Below the pieces are notes generated by a model, which saw only the letters and a list, made by a program, of their open reading frames with translations, did no database searches and was not told the origin of the DNA. Positions 1 through 7,537 of a stretch of DNA of 17,642 bases are shown one piece after another; position 1 is the first letter of the stretch; the number at the start of each line of letters is the position of its first letter. A program made the position numbers and the translations under genes. The DNA is from CAZEFK01 sp964511405 (lineage in GTDB: Bacteria; Pseudomonadota; Alphaproteobacteria; Elsterales; Elsteraceae), in NCBI GenBank assembly GCA_964511405.1, contig CAZEFK010000156.1, positions 1 to 17,642 of the forward strand. Reading direction: 5' to 3'.

Positions 1-729
1 TCGGTCGCCAACCCGACCCTCAACCGCTTCTTCTCGCTGCACTACCTGCTGCCGTTCGTGATCGTCGGCGTGGTCATGCTGCACCTGATCGCGCTGCACA
101 CGCACGGCTCGAACAACCCGCTGGGCATCGACAAGAAGGGCCCGCAGGACACCATCCCGTTCCATCCCTACTACACGGTCAAGGACCTGTTCGGGCTGGG
201 CGTGTTCCTGATGTTCTATGCCGCCATGGTGTTCTTCGCGCCGAACGTGCTGGGCGACCCGGCCAACTACATCCAGGCCAATCCGGTGGTGACGCCGACG
301 CACATCGTGCCGGAATGGTACTTCCTGCCCTATTACGCGATCCTGCGCTCGGTGCCCGACATCCTGTTCATCCCGGCGAAGCTGGCCGGCGTGTGCGCGA
401 TGTTCGGCGCGATCCTGATGCTGGCCCTGATGCCGTGGCTCGATACCTCGAAGGTGCGCAGCGCCACCTTCCGGCCGATCTACAAGCAGCTGTTCTGGGT
501 CTTCCTGTTCGACTGCGTGGTGCTGGGCATCTGCGGCGCCAACCCGCCCGAGGGCGTGTTCATCGTCATCGGCCGGATCGCCACCCTCTACTACTTCGTC
601 CACTTCCTGATCCTGGTGCCCTTCGTCGGGTGGTTCGAGCGGCCGCTGCCGCTGCCGACCTCGATCGGCACGCCGGTCGTGCGCGGCGGCGGGGTCGCAT
701 CCGCCAGCGCCACCATGGAGAAGCCGTAA
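1..729 (+). CDS. petB: Cytochrome b of the bc1 complex, C-terminal part (5' end outside window)
   Basis: This is the membrane subunit of ubiquinol:cytochrome c oxidoreductase (complex III), which carries hemes bL and bH and the quinol sites. The frame is open from base 1, so the N-terminus is missing. It opens with RFFSLHYLLPF, whose His is the second heme bL ligand in the family. ALHTHGSNNP follows, and the His before Thr matches the heme bH ligand. PEWYFLPYYAILRSVP contains the Qo-site PEWY motif. Several hydrophobic helices follow, ending in a short polar tail. The stop codon TAA (727-729) shares one base with the ATG of the cytochrome c1 gene, so the two are almost certainly co-transcribed. 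The Rieske gene would be expected upstream. Identification is very secure. Confidence 0.97.
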   Translation, partial: SVANPTLNRFFSLHYLLPFVIVGVVMLHLIALHTHGSNNPLGIDKKGPQDTIPFHPYYTVKDLFGLGVFLMFYAAMVFFAPNVLGDPANYIQANPVVTPTHIVPEWYFLPYYAILRSVPDILFIPAKLAGVCAMFGAILMLALMPWLDTSKVRSATFRPIYKQLFWVFLFDCVVLGICGANPPEGVFIVIGRIATLYYFVHFLILVPFVGWFERPLPLPTSIGTPVVRGGGVASASATMEKP

Positions 730-1502
730 TGCGCGTCCTGAAATTTGCCGCCGCCGCGGCGCTGGCGGTCGGCCTGGTCGTCGGCGGCACCGGTGTGCGC
801 GTCGCCCATGCCGCCGAGGGCGAGAGCCTGCTATCGCCAGGCTGGTCGTTCTCGGGCCTGTTCGGGACCTACGACCGGGCTGCGGCCCAGCGCGGCTTCC
901 AGATCTACAAGGAGGTCTGCTCGACCTGCCACGCCCTGTCGCTGGTGACCTATGGCGACCTCAAGGACCTGGGCTTCAGCGACGACGAAGTGAAGGCGAT
1001 CGCGGCGCAGTACAAGGTGCCCGACACCAACGACGCCGGCGAGCCCTCGACCCGGCCGGCCCGGCCGTCGGACCGGTTCGTCAAGCCCTATCCCAACGAG
1101 AAGGCGGCCCGCGCCGCCCTCAACGGCGCCAACCCGCCGGACCTGTCGCTGATCGTCAAGGCGCGCGAGGGCGGCCCGAACTATGTCTACTCGCTGCTGA
1201 ACGGCTATCGCGACGCGCCGCCGGGCATGAAGATCGCCGAGGGCATGAACTACAACCTGTACTTCCCCGGCAACCAGATCCCGATGCCGCCGCCGCTCAG
1301 CAACGGTGCGGTGACCTTCGCCGACGGCACCGAGGCCTCGGTGCCGCAGATGGCCCACGACGTCGTCACCTTCCTGTCCTGGGCCGCCGAGCCCACGCTG
1401 GAAGCACGCAAGCGCACCGGCGTCCAGACGCTGCTGTTCCTGCTGGTGTTCACCGGCATGTTCTATGCCGTGAAGCGCAAGGTCTGGTCGGACGTCCACT
1501 GA
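729..1502 (+). CDS. petC: Cytochrome c1 of the bc1 complex
   Basis: Membrane-anchored c-type cytochrome that passes electrons from the Rieske protein to soluble or membrane cytochrome c. The product is 257 residues. Residues 1-27/28 form a signal peptide ending AHA|A. The heme c site CSTCH has C64, C67 and H68. The sixth ligand is probably M186 in QIPMPPPL. A C-terminal helix (about 232-249) followed by KRKVW is the usual membrane anchor. The start is the ATG overlapping the petB stop by one base. The separate b and c1 genes differ from the fused fbcH arrangement of Bradyrhizobium. A terminator hairpin follows, marking the operon end. Nothing looks degraded. Confidence 0.97.
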   Translation: MRVLKFAAAAALAVGLVVGGTGVRVAHAAEGESLLSPGWSFSGLFGTYDRAAAQRGFQIYKEVCSTCHALSLVTYGDLKDLGFSDDEVKAIAAQYKVPDTNDAGEPSTRPARPSDRFVKPYPNEKAARAALNGANPPDLSLIVKAREGGPNYVYSLLNGYRDAPPGMKIAEGMNYNLYFPGNQIPMPPPLSNGAVTFADGTEASVPQMAHDVVTFLSWAAEPTLEARKRTGVQTLLFLLVFTGMFYAVKRKVWSDVH

Positions 1503-1531
1503 GCGGACCGACGCGGTCGGACACTGTTTGG

Positions 1532-1567
1532 CAAGGCCGCCCCAGCCCTGGGGCGGCCTTGTTCGTT
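1532..1567 (+). terminator. Terminator hairpin after petC
   Basis: A GC-rich inverted repeat of 12 bp (arms 1532-1543 and 1550-1561; caaggccgcccc pairs with its exact complement) has a 6-base loop and is followed by a T-rich but interrupted run, ttcgtt. It lies 30 bases past the petC stop and before mtnP, as expected for a factor-independent terminator closing the bc1 operon. The weak T tract keeps confidence moderate. Confidence 0.75.
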
Positions 1568-1588
1568 AGACTGAAGGCGAGGGGATCC

Positions 1589-2484
1589 ATGGCGGCAACA
1601 CCCAAGATCGGCGTCATCGGCGGTAGCGGCATCTATGACATTCCCGGCCTGACCGACGTCCGCTGGGAAACGGTGTGGACGCCTTGGGGCGCGCCGTCCG
1701 ATGCCCTGATGCATGGCCGTCTGGACGCGGTCGAGCTGGTGTTCCTGCCGCGCCATGGCCGCGGCCATCCGACTCCGCCCTCGGGCCTGAACTTCCGGGC
1801 CAACATCGATGCGCTGAAGCGCGTGGGCTGCACCGAGGTGCTGTCGTTGAGCGCGGTCGGCTCGCTGCGGGAAGACCTGCCGCCGGGCACCTTCGTGATC
1901 GTCGACCAGTTCATCGACCGCACCTTCGCACGCGAGAAGAGCTTCTTCGGCACCGGCCTGGTCGCCCATGTCTCGGTGGCCGATCCGGTGTGCGGCCGGC
2001 TGGGCGATGCCCTCGAGGCCTCGGCCAAGGCGCTGGGGATCGAGCATCGCCGCGGCGGCACCTATCTGGTGATGGAAGGGCCGCAGTTCTCGACCAAGGC
2101 CGAGTCCGCGCTCTACCGGCAATGGGGTTGCTCGGTGATCGGCATGACCAACATGCCCGAGGCCAAACTCGCCCGCGAGGCCGAGATGTGCTATGCCACC
2201 GTGGCCATGGTCACCGACTATGACTGCTGGCATCCTGGGCACGATGCCGTGACCGTCGATGCCATCGTCAAGGTGCTGCTGGACAATGCCGACCGCGCGC
2301 GCAGCCTGGTCCGGCACGTGGTGCCGGCACTGGCCCAGCGCCACGGCCCGTGCGACCGCGGCTGCCATCATGCGCTCGATACCGCGATCATCACGGCGCC
2401 GTCCGCGCGCGACCCGGTGCTGATGGCCAAGCTCGACGCCGTGGCCGGCCGCGTGCTGCGGCCGGCGCCCATGGGGAGCGACGC

Positions 2485-2488
<4 letters not shown>
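1589..2488 (+). CDS. mtnP: S-methyl-5'-thioadenosine phosphorylase
   Basis: Cytosolic enzyme that splits methylthioadenosine (by-product of polyamine and homoserine-lactone synthesis) with phosphate into adenine and 5-methylthioribose-1-phosphate. The product is 299 residues, typical for the family. Visible motifs are IGVIGGSGIYD (residues 7-17), RHGRGHPTPPSGLNFRANI (phosphate/ribose region), the SAVGSL block, GMTNMPEAKLARE, and TDYDCWH with the catalytic Asp region. The ATG at 1589 is preceded by GAGGGGATCC, a good ribosome site; the more upstream TTG would start inside the terminator hairpin. The stop overlaps the mtnA start as ATGA (2485-2488), implying translational coupling. A close relative with guanosine/inosine preference cannot be excluded by eye, but pairing with mtnA supports MTA as substrate. 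Confidence 0.95.
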
Positions 2489-3575
<1,087 letters not shown>

Positions 3576-3579
<4 letters not shown>

Positions 3580-4154
3580 CCCCGGGACCGATCTACTTGG
3601 TGCGCCATGGCGAAACCGAGTGGAACGCCGATGGCCGATATCAGGGGCGGTTCGATTCGCCGCTCACGGCACGGGGGCGCCAGTAGGCGGCCGCGGTGGC
3701 GGCGATTCTGGCTGACCAAGTCGAGCTGGGGCCGCAGCCTCAGCTGGTCACCAGCCCGCAGGGGCGGGCGGTCGAGACCGCGCGAATCCTTGCCGATCGG
3801 CTGGGCATTGCGGATGTCCGAGTCGACCCGCGGCTCGCCGAGGTCAGCCTCGGCAGCTGGGACGGCCTGACCGAAGCCGAGGTGATGCAGCGGTGGCCGA
3901 CCGCCTTGCGCCCGGGCGAACGGTGGTATTTCCGGTCACCGGACGGCGAGTCCTGGGACGCGGTCGTGGCGCGCGTGTCGGCGTGGCTGGACGACTGGAT
4001 CAGGCGCGGGCCGCTGGTCGCGGTGAGCCATGGTCTGACCGGACGCATCCTGCGCGGGCTGTATGCCGGCTTGACGCAAGACGCGGCGCTGACCCAGCCG
4101 GTCCCGCAGGACCGGGCATTCCGGCTGCGGGACGGGCAGGTGACGCTGGTCTAG
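3576..4154 (+). pseudogene. Histidine phosphatase (phosphoglycerate-mutase superfamily) with in-frame amber stop
   Basis: The reading starts at GTG 3576, overlapping the mtnA stop (GTGA). Codons 1-36 give IYLVRHGETEWNADGRYQG...TARGRQ, then TAG at 3684-3686. The same frame then continues without interruption to the TAG at 4152-4154 (AAAVAAILADQ ... DGQVTLV). The rest of the fold is intact: TSPQGRAVETA, the acid region EVSLGSWDG and the second catalytic His in VSHG. One CAG-to-TAG change would explain the break, so the loss is recent, suppressed, or a base-call error. A downstream GTG at 3696 could only make a protein lacking the RHG active site. The enzyme would be a cytosolic phosphomonoesterase; its operon position suggests, without proof, a role near methylthioribose phosphate metabolism. 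The last 39 codons are duplicated at 4816-4937. Confidence 0.85.
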
Positions 4155-4169
4155 GCGCTGGGCCTAGTC
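4033..4169 (+). repeat. 137-bp direct repeat, copy 1 (in situ phosphatase 3' end)
   Basis: This segment begins just after the VSHG codons of the phosphatase gene, runs through its stop (4152-4154) and ends at ggcctagtc. It recurs at 4816-4952 with a constant offset of 783 bases, no gaps and four substitutions by my hand alignment (133/137). Three differences are at synonymous third positions and one changes Gln to Arg. The toxin-antitoxin module lies exactly between the copies; the antitoxin stop is only 3 bases from the end of this copy. Confidence 0.95.
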
Positions 4170-4171
4170 CG

Positions 4172-4534
4172 CTAACTGAGGGCGCGGCAGACCGCTTCGG
4201 GTTCACGATCGATCACGGCCAGCAGCGCCAGGGCCGGCGCATCCGGCCGGGTCCGGCCTTGTTCCCAATCCCGTACAGTGCCCAATGGCAAGTGGAAGGT
4301 GCGGGCGAATTGTTCCTGCGTCATGCCCAGGCGGTTGCGCAGCGCCCTGATGTCGGGCATGCGGTGCATCCGCGCCAATTGTTCAGCGCTCATCGGCTGC
4401 GCGTCCGGGTCCGAAAGCGCCGCAGCCTCCACCTCGTCATCGGTCATGGCTCGAACCCGCTGCCAATCGGTGCGGCCTTCCGGTGCCGGCTGTCCGGGCT
4501 CAATACGTACCCGCGTAGTACCGGGCTTGCTCAT
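4172..4534 (-). CDS. XRE-type helix-turn-helix antitoxin of the BrnT-like toxin
   Basis: This 120-residue protein probably neutralises the toxin encoded immediately upstream and represses their shared promoter. The N-terminal half, with TDWQRVRAMTDDEVEAAA and LSDPDAQPMSAEQLARM, is the toxin-binding type of segment seen in antitoxins partnered with DUF497 toxins. Residues from about 80 on, with IRALRNRLGMTQEQFA and LPLGTVRDWEQGRTRPD, form a Cro/C1-type HTH. The ATG at 4532-4534 has GGAGGG about 7 bases upstream and lies inside the toxin gene, overlapping it by 35 bases, so translation is probably coupled. Toxin-first order is usual for BrnTA. The partner is not a ribbon-helix-helix BrnA but this HTH variant. 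Family assignment is from remembered motif patterns. Confidence 0.88.
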   Translation of the reverse strand: MSKPGTTRVRIEPGQPAPEGRTDWQRVRAMTDDEVEAAALSDPDAQPMSAEQLARMHRMPDIRALRNRLGMTQEQFARTFHLPLGTVRDWEQGRTRPDAPALALLAVIDREPEAVCRALS

Positions 4535-4778
4535 GTCGTGTGGCCCTCCGGGCCGAGATGATGCGGCAGAGATGTTCGTGGCGCAGGGTCGTGACGACGA
4601 ACAGAACGTTGCCCCGGGTCATGCCGATCGTGTTTATCCGCTCTTCCCCGTAGATGAAGCGATCGTCGATGTCCTCGATCCGATGCGGATCGGCCAGTGC
4701 GCCGATGGCGTCGAGAAAGTCGATCCCATGCTTCGCCAGATTGGCAGCCGCCTTGGCATCGTCCCACTCATAGTCCAT
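4500..4778 (-). CDS. brnT: BrnT-family (DUF497) ribonuclease toxin
   Basis: Small 92-residue toxin of the BrnT/RelE-like fold, expected to cleave RNA and arrest growth when free of antitoxin. The sequence follows the family closely: YEWDDAKAAANLAKHGIDF at the start, a DAIGALADPHR segment, GEERINTIGMTRGNVLFVV in the middle strands, and RIISARRATRHEQARYY at the end (the RIISAR+ATR block is the family hallmark). The start is the ATG at 4776-4778. The upstream 37 bases hold a small palindrome and possible promoter elements before repeat copy 2 begins. It is co-transcribed with the overlapping antitoxin. The pair occupies nearly all of the 646-bp insert between the two phosphatase tails, which suggests it arrived as a unit. 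Confidence 0.9.
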   Translation of the reverse strand: MDYEWDDAKAAANLAKHGIDFLDAIGALADPHRIEDIDDRFIYGEERINTIGMTRGNVLFVVTTLRHEHLCRIISARRATRHEQARYYAGTY

Positions 4779-4789
4779 CGATGATGGTG

Positions 4790-4800
4790 CGGATAATCCG
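4790..4800. promoter_or_regulatory. Candidate autoregulatory operator of the BrnT module
   Basis: The sequence cggataatccg is a palindrome with 5-bp arms around a central A/T. It lies 12 bases upstream of the toxin ATG. On the minus strand a TTGACC element lies just beyond it, beside repeat copy 2, and could be a -35 box. Toxin-antitoxin operons are usually repressed by the antitoxin at such sites. The palindrome is seen directly; its function is inferred. Confidence 0.4.
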
Positions 4801-4815
4801 TACTGTGGGTCAATA

Positions 4816-4952
4816 GTCTGACCGGACGCATCCTGCGCGGGCTGTACGCCGGCTTGACGCGAGACGCCGCGCTGACCCAGCCGGTCCCGCAGGACCGGGC
4901 GTTCCGGCTGCGGGACGGGCAGGTGACGCTGGTCTAGGCGCTGGGCCTAGTC
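4816..4952 (+). repeat. 137-bp direct repeat, copy 2 (detached phosphatase 3' end)
   Basis: This is the second copy of the phosphatase tail, encoding the last 39 codons (LTGRILRGLYAGL ... DGQVTLV, stop at 4935-4937) with no start or upstream gene body. It differs from copy 1 at four positions and carries Arg where copy 1 has Gln. It is contiguous with the end of the DUF1127 gene, whose stop (4947-4949) lies inside the repeat. Copy 2 therefore probably keeps the original junction between the phosphatase and DUF1127 genes, from which the toxin-antitoxin insert separated it. Confidence 0.95.
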
Positions 4953-5171
4953 ACGCCAGAACGGCTTGCTGGCCTCGGCGACCGCATCGGCGCGCGAGAC
5001 GCCCATGTCGCGCAAGTCGCTGTCGCTGAGGTCCCAAAGCTGGTGACGCTCGGCGGCGCGCTGGCTCCAGAGGCGCAGGGTCTGGGTGAGGCGAGCCCAC
5101 CACGTGCCTGAAGCGGCAGCCGCCTGGGCGGCGTCGTGGGGGCGGACGGGAACGGAACTCAAGCTCGGCAT
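4947..5171 (-). CDS. DUF1127 (YjiS-like) small protein
   Basis: The 74-residue product has a variable N-terminus and a C-terminal DUF1127 domain: RLWSQRAAERHQLWDLSDSDLRDMGVSRADAVAEASKPFWRD. Proteins of this family are common in alphaproteobacteria. Some act in RNA binding and in phosphate or carbon metabolism, but the role here cannot be read from sequence. The start at 5171 is preceded by AGGAG eight bases upstream, whereas an upstream in-frame start at 5261 has no such site and lies in probable promoter DNA. The last three codons overlap repeat copy 2, and the gene converges on the detached phosphatase tail. The family assignment is secure; the function is unknown. Confidence 0.88.
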   Translation of the reverse strand: MPSLSSVPVRPHDAAQAAAASGTWWARLTQTLRLWSQRAAERHQLWDLSDSDLRDMGVSRADAVAEASKPFWRD

Positions 5172-5242
5172 CGGGGATACTCCTGTTGGTAGGTTTCCTC
5201 CCCGATCGACCAGCGCGACCGATTGGTGCGCCGCAGCACTAT

Positions 5243-5272
5243 TGATAACCCACGGTATCACATGGTTGGCAA
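5243..5272 (-). promoter_or_regulatory. Candidate sigma70-like promoter of the DUF1127 gene
   Basis: On the minus strand, TTGCCA (5272-5267) and TTATCA (5248-5243) are separated by 18 bases. This AT-richer patch lies about 70 bases upstream of the chosen DUF1127 start. The match to consensus is fair, and no alternative stands out in the 136-base gap. Confidence 0.35.
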
Positions 5273-5307
5273 CCGCTGATGTTGCAGTGCGGCATAGTGT
5301 CGGGCGG

Positions 5308-5538
5308 TCAGCGCCGGGCCAGGCGCAGGACCAGCAGGATCAGCGCGACCGGCAGCACCACGACGGCGCCGAGCCGCACGAACGGCCCGGCCCAGCGCAG
5401 CAGGCCGACCACGAAGTCCGCCATCTCGCGCAGGGTCCGCAGCAGGTCCCCGGCCAGGCCATAGGGCGACAGGTGCAGATAGGACAGAATCAGCCCGACC
5501 AGGAAGCACAGGATCAGAATCCGGAGAATCGTGCCCAT
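5308..5538 (-). CDS. Small membrane protein, possibly DUF6460 family
   Basis: The 76-residue product has two predicted membrane helices. The first is at residues 4-20 (ILRILILCFLVGLILSY). The second is at about 52-71 (FVRLGAVVVLPVALILLVL). Between them is an amphipathic segment, GLAGDLLRTLREMADFVVGLLRWAG. The order, a short helix, an SPYGL-type turn, a leucine-rich segment and a helix with GAVVVLPV, resembles alphaproteobacterial DUF6460 proteins as I recall them. That name is tentative. The ribosome site is weak. The gene shares direction with the GNAT gene upstream (57-base gap) and could be in the same transcript. No function is proposed. Confidence 0.72.
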   Translation of the reverse strand: MGTILRILILCFLVGLILSYLHLSPYGLAGDLLRTLREMADFVVGLLRWAGPFVRLGAVVVLPVALILLVLRLARR

Positions 5539-5595
5539 CGGAGCGGACGCTGCTGAATCACTGAGACGGGAACGCCTGGGCTCGGCGTTTGGCTC

Positions 5596-6393
5596 CTAGC
5601 CGGCCCGGCGCTTGGCGCGGTAGTGGTAGCCGTAGACCGTGCGGAAGCCGAGCCGGCTGTAGAGGGCCAGCGCGCCGGTGTTGTCGCCCTGGACCTGCAG
5701 CAGCGCGGTCGCGGCGCCGGCATCCCGCGCCCAGGCGAACAGCGCCAGCAGAACGTCGGTGGCCAGGCCGCGGCGGCGATGGCGCGGCGACACCTGGACC
5801 GCGTAGATCATCGCCATGCCGCGGTCGAGCGCGGCGAAGGCGCAGGCCGCGGGCTCGCCGTCGATCCGCCGATGGGCATAGCAGCGCGGCGCGGCCAGCG
5901 CGCGGTGGATGGCCGCGTCGGTGATCTGCTCGTCCGGCGTCAGCCCGCCGATCACTGCATGGGCCTCGAGCCAGGCGCCGGCCTCGTCCGACAGTGCCAC
6001 GCTCCCAGGGTTCGCGGGCGCCGCCATCTGGTCGAGCGGCGCCATGCGCACCAGGCTCGGATCCTCGAAGCGGTAGCCGCGCGCCGCCAGGGCGGCATCG
6101 AGCGTCGGCTCGGCCAGCGCCGTGACGCGCACGACCGGGTCAAGGCCGGCCGCTTCGAAGAAGCGCTCGGTCGCCGACAGCCGGTCGTCCAACGGGCCGG
6201 CCGGCGCGTGCAGCGGCCACGCCGAGTTGGCGCGGCGGCTGACGCCGCCGGCCTGGCGCAGCACCCAGCCATCGACGAACGCGTGGCCAAGCCCGGGCCA
6301 GGTGTTGAGATGGCGCTCTTCGAGGCTGCGGATCGTCGGCCGGTCAGGCGTCAGAATCGTCGTCCCCGTCGTCGTCGCCATCGGCACCGACAT
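5596..6393 (-). CDS. GNAT-family N-acetyltransferase
   Basis: The 265-residue protein ends in a GNAT domain (about 130-260) that transfers an acetyl group from acetyl-CoA to an unknown amine. Motif A is AVQVSPRHRRRGLATDVL, with the R-x-x-G-L-A pyrophosphate loop. Motif B is LLQVQGDNTGALALYSRLGF, followed by TVYGYHYR at the C-terminus. The N-terminal half (EERHLNTWPGLGHAFVDGWVLRQAGG, then RRANSAW) matches the longer two-part architecture of some alphaproteobacterial acetyltransferases. The start is uncertain: ATG 6393, GTG 6387 and ATG 6381 are possible, all inside the end of the upstream dienelactone-hydrolase gene. That gives an overlap of 38-50 bases and suggests coupling. Confidence 0.88.
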   Translation of the reverse strand: MSVPMATTTGTTILTPDRPTIRSLEERHLNTWPGLGHAFVDGWVLRQAGGVSRRANSAWPLHAPAGPLDDRLSATERFFEAAGLDPVVRVTALAEPTLDAALAARGYRFEDPSLVRMAPLDQMAAPANPGSVALSDEAGAWLEAHAVIGGLTPDEQITDAAIHRALAAPRCYAHRRIDGEPAACAFAALDRGMAMIYAVQVSPRHRRRGLATDVLLALFAWARDAGAATALLQVQGDNTGALALYSRLGFRTVYGYHYRAKRRAG

Positions 6394-7042
6394 GGGTCTC
6401 GAGGAACTCGAGGGTCCGCTGCAGCGCCAGCTCGGCCGACTCCTTGTGATAGTCGGCGCGATGATCGCAGTTGAAGCCGTGGCCGGCGGGATAGGTGAAG
6501 ACCGGAATGTCCGGGTAGCGCGCCTGCAGCTTCTTCACATCAGCCATCGGGATGTGCGCGTCCTTCTCGCCGAAGTGCAGCATCACCGGGCATTGGGGCT
6601 GCATGTCGATGGCGGCCGCGATGCCGCCGCCGTAATAGGCGACGGCCGCCTCGATCTCGAGCTCGGCGGCGCACTTCCAGGCCAGCGTGCCGCCCCAGCA
6701 ATAGCCGATCACGGCCACCCGCAGCCCTTCCAGGAACTGAGCGGCAGCCAGGATGTCGCCGATGGCGGTATCGTCGGGGATCTGCTCGCGGATGGCGCGC
6801 CCGGCCTCGATCCCGGTCGGGCCATAGCCGCGCTCGACACCGCGCTCGACGCGGTCGAACAGCGCCGGTGCCACCGTCCGGTAGCCGCGGCGGGCGTAGT
6901 CCTCGACCAGGTTTCGGATGTGCAGGTTGAGCCCGAAGATCTCCTGCACGATGACGATGCCGCCCTTCGGCTCTCCCTGCGGATGGGCGATCACCGCGCC
7001 CAGCACATGTCCGTCCTCGGCCGTCAGTTCGATTTCGTGCAT
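6344..7042 (-). CDS. Dienelactone hydrolase family protein
   Basis: The 232-residue cytosolic alpha/beta hydrolase has the dienelactone-hydrolase triad: Cys115 in the nucleophile elbow GYCWGG, Asp161 in FGEKDAHIP and His188 in PAGHGFNCDHR. Glu34 in VQEIFGLN is the residue that positions the Cys in characterised enzymes. The start at 7042 is preceded by GAGGAG ten bases upstream; in-frame codons further up lack support. The C-terminus carries an acidic extension, DGDDDGDDDSDA, beyond the usual end, encoded where the GNAT gene begins in another frame. No chloroaromatic pathway genes surround it, so the substrate is probably some other lactone or ester. Confidence 0.92.
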   Translation of the reverse strand: MHEIELTAEDGHVLGAVIAHPQGEPKGGIVIVQEIFGLNLHIRNLVEDYARRGYRTVAPALFDRVERGVERGYGPTGIEAGRAIREQIPDDTAIGDILAAAQFLEGLRVAVIGYCWGGTLAWKCAAELEIEAAVAYYGGGIAAAIDMQPQCPVMLHFGEKDAHIPMADVKKLQARYPDIPVFTYPAGHGFNCDHRADYHKESAELALQRTLEFLETHVGADGDDDGDDDSDA

Positions 7043-7117
7043 CTTCGCAAAGCTCCTCGCGACAGGGCCGCTGATCCTAGGTGCGACAGCCGGCAATGGC
7101 CAGGGGGCGGCGCGGGC

Positions 7118-7405
7118 TCAGCCCATGCTGCCGCTGGTCTGTTCCCAGTTGTCGACGATCAGCTGCTCGGCCGCCTCCAGGGTCAGCCGGTTGCCCAGGA
7201 CCTTCTCGCTCCGGCCGGCGCCCTTGGCGGCCGCGTGGAAATAGCGCACGCATTGGAAGATCTTGCGGCCGGTATCGCTGGCGCGTTCCTCCACATGACC
7301 GATCAGGATCTGGCGGCCGTCGATGGCGAGGCGGATCTCGGTGCGGCGTGGGCTGACCGCCTTGCGCAGGGTCGGCCGGCGGGTGGACGGCTCGGGCGTT
7401 GTCAT
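7118..7405 (-). CDS. Hypothetical protein, 95 residues
   Basis: I do not recognise this protein. It has a basic, Thr/Pro/Arg-rich N-terminus (1-22), then an apparently folded part: RTEIRLAIDGRQILIGHVEER, KIFQCVRYFHAAAKG and LGNRLTLEAAEQLIVDNWEQ. No membrane helix or signal peptide is present. The start at 7405 has only a weak ribosome site. It is the first gene of a minus-strand run, divergent from the gene at 7538, and 75 bases upstream of the dienelactone-hydrolase gene. Codon use resembles its neighbours, which supports it being real, but it has no assigned function. Confidence 0.65.
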   Translation of the reverse strand: MTTPEPSTRRPTLRKAVSPRRTEIRLAIDGRQILIGHVEERASDTGRKIFQCVRYFHAAAKGAGRSEKVLGNRLTLEAAEQLIVDNWEQTSGSMG

Positions 7406-7537
7406 TGGACTGTGCTTTCATACGACCGATCGCCACTGTATAGCGAGGCACGCGGGCTCGTCACGGTCGAGATGGGTCGCCGCCGCCCGGACTCGCGGGG
7501 CCACTCGCCGGTCCAGCCCAACAGGGAGACGATCCAG

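Noticed and set aside
1463..2371. Open frame antisense to mtnP
   Set aside because: Composition is typical of antisense reading of GC-rich coding DNA; mtnP explains the region.
4278..4784. Plus-strand frame across the toxin-antitoxin module
   Set aside because: The minus-strand pair matches known toxin and antitoxin motifs; the plus-strand peptide does not resemble anything.
4170..4815. Insertion sequence or transposon around the toxin-antitoxin genes
   Set aside because: No transposase or integrase gene, and no terminal inverted repeats were seen at the insert edges; a 137-bp duplication is far longer than a transposon target duplication.
5571..5589. Small aacgcc/ggcgtt hairpin between the GNAT gene and the small membrane protein gene
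   Set aside because: A six-base stem without a T tract in a probable operon gap is too weak to call a terminator.
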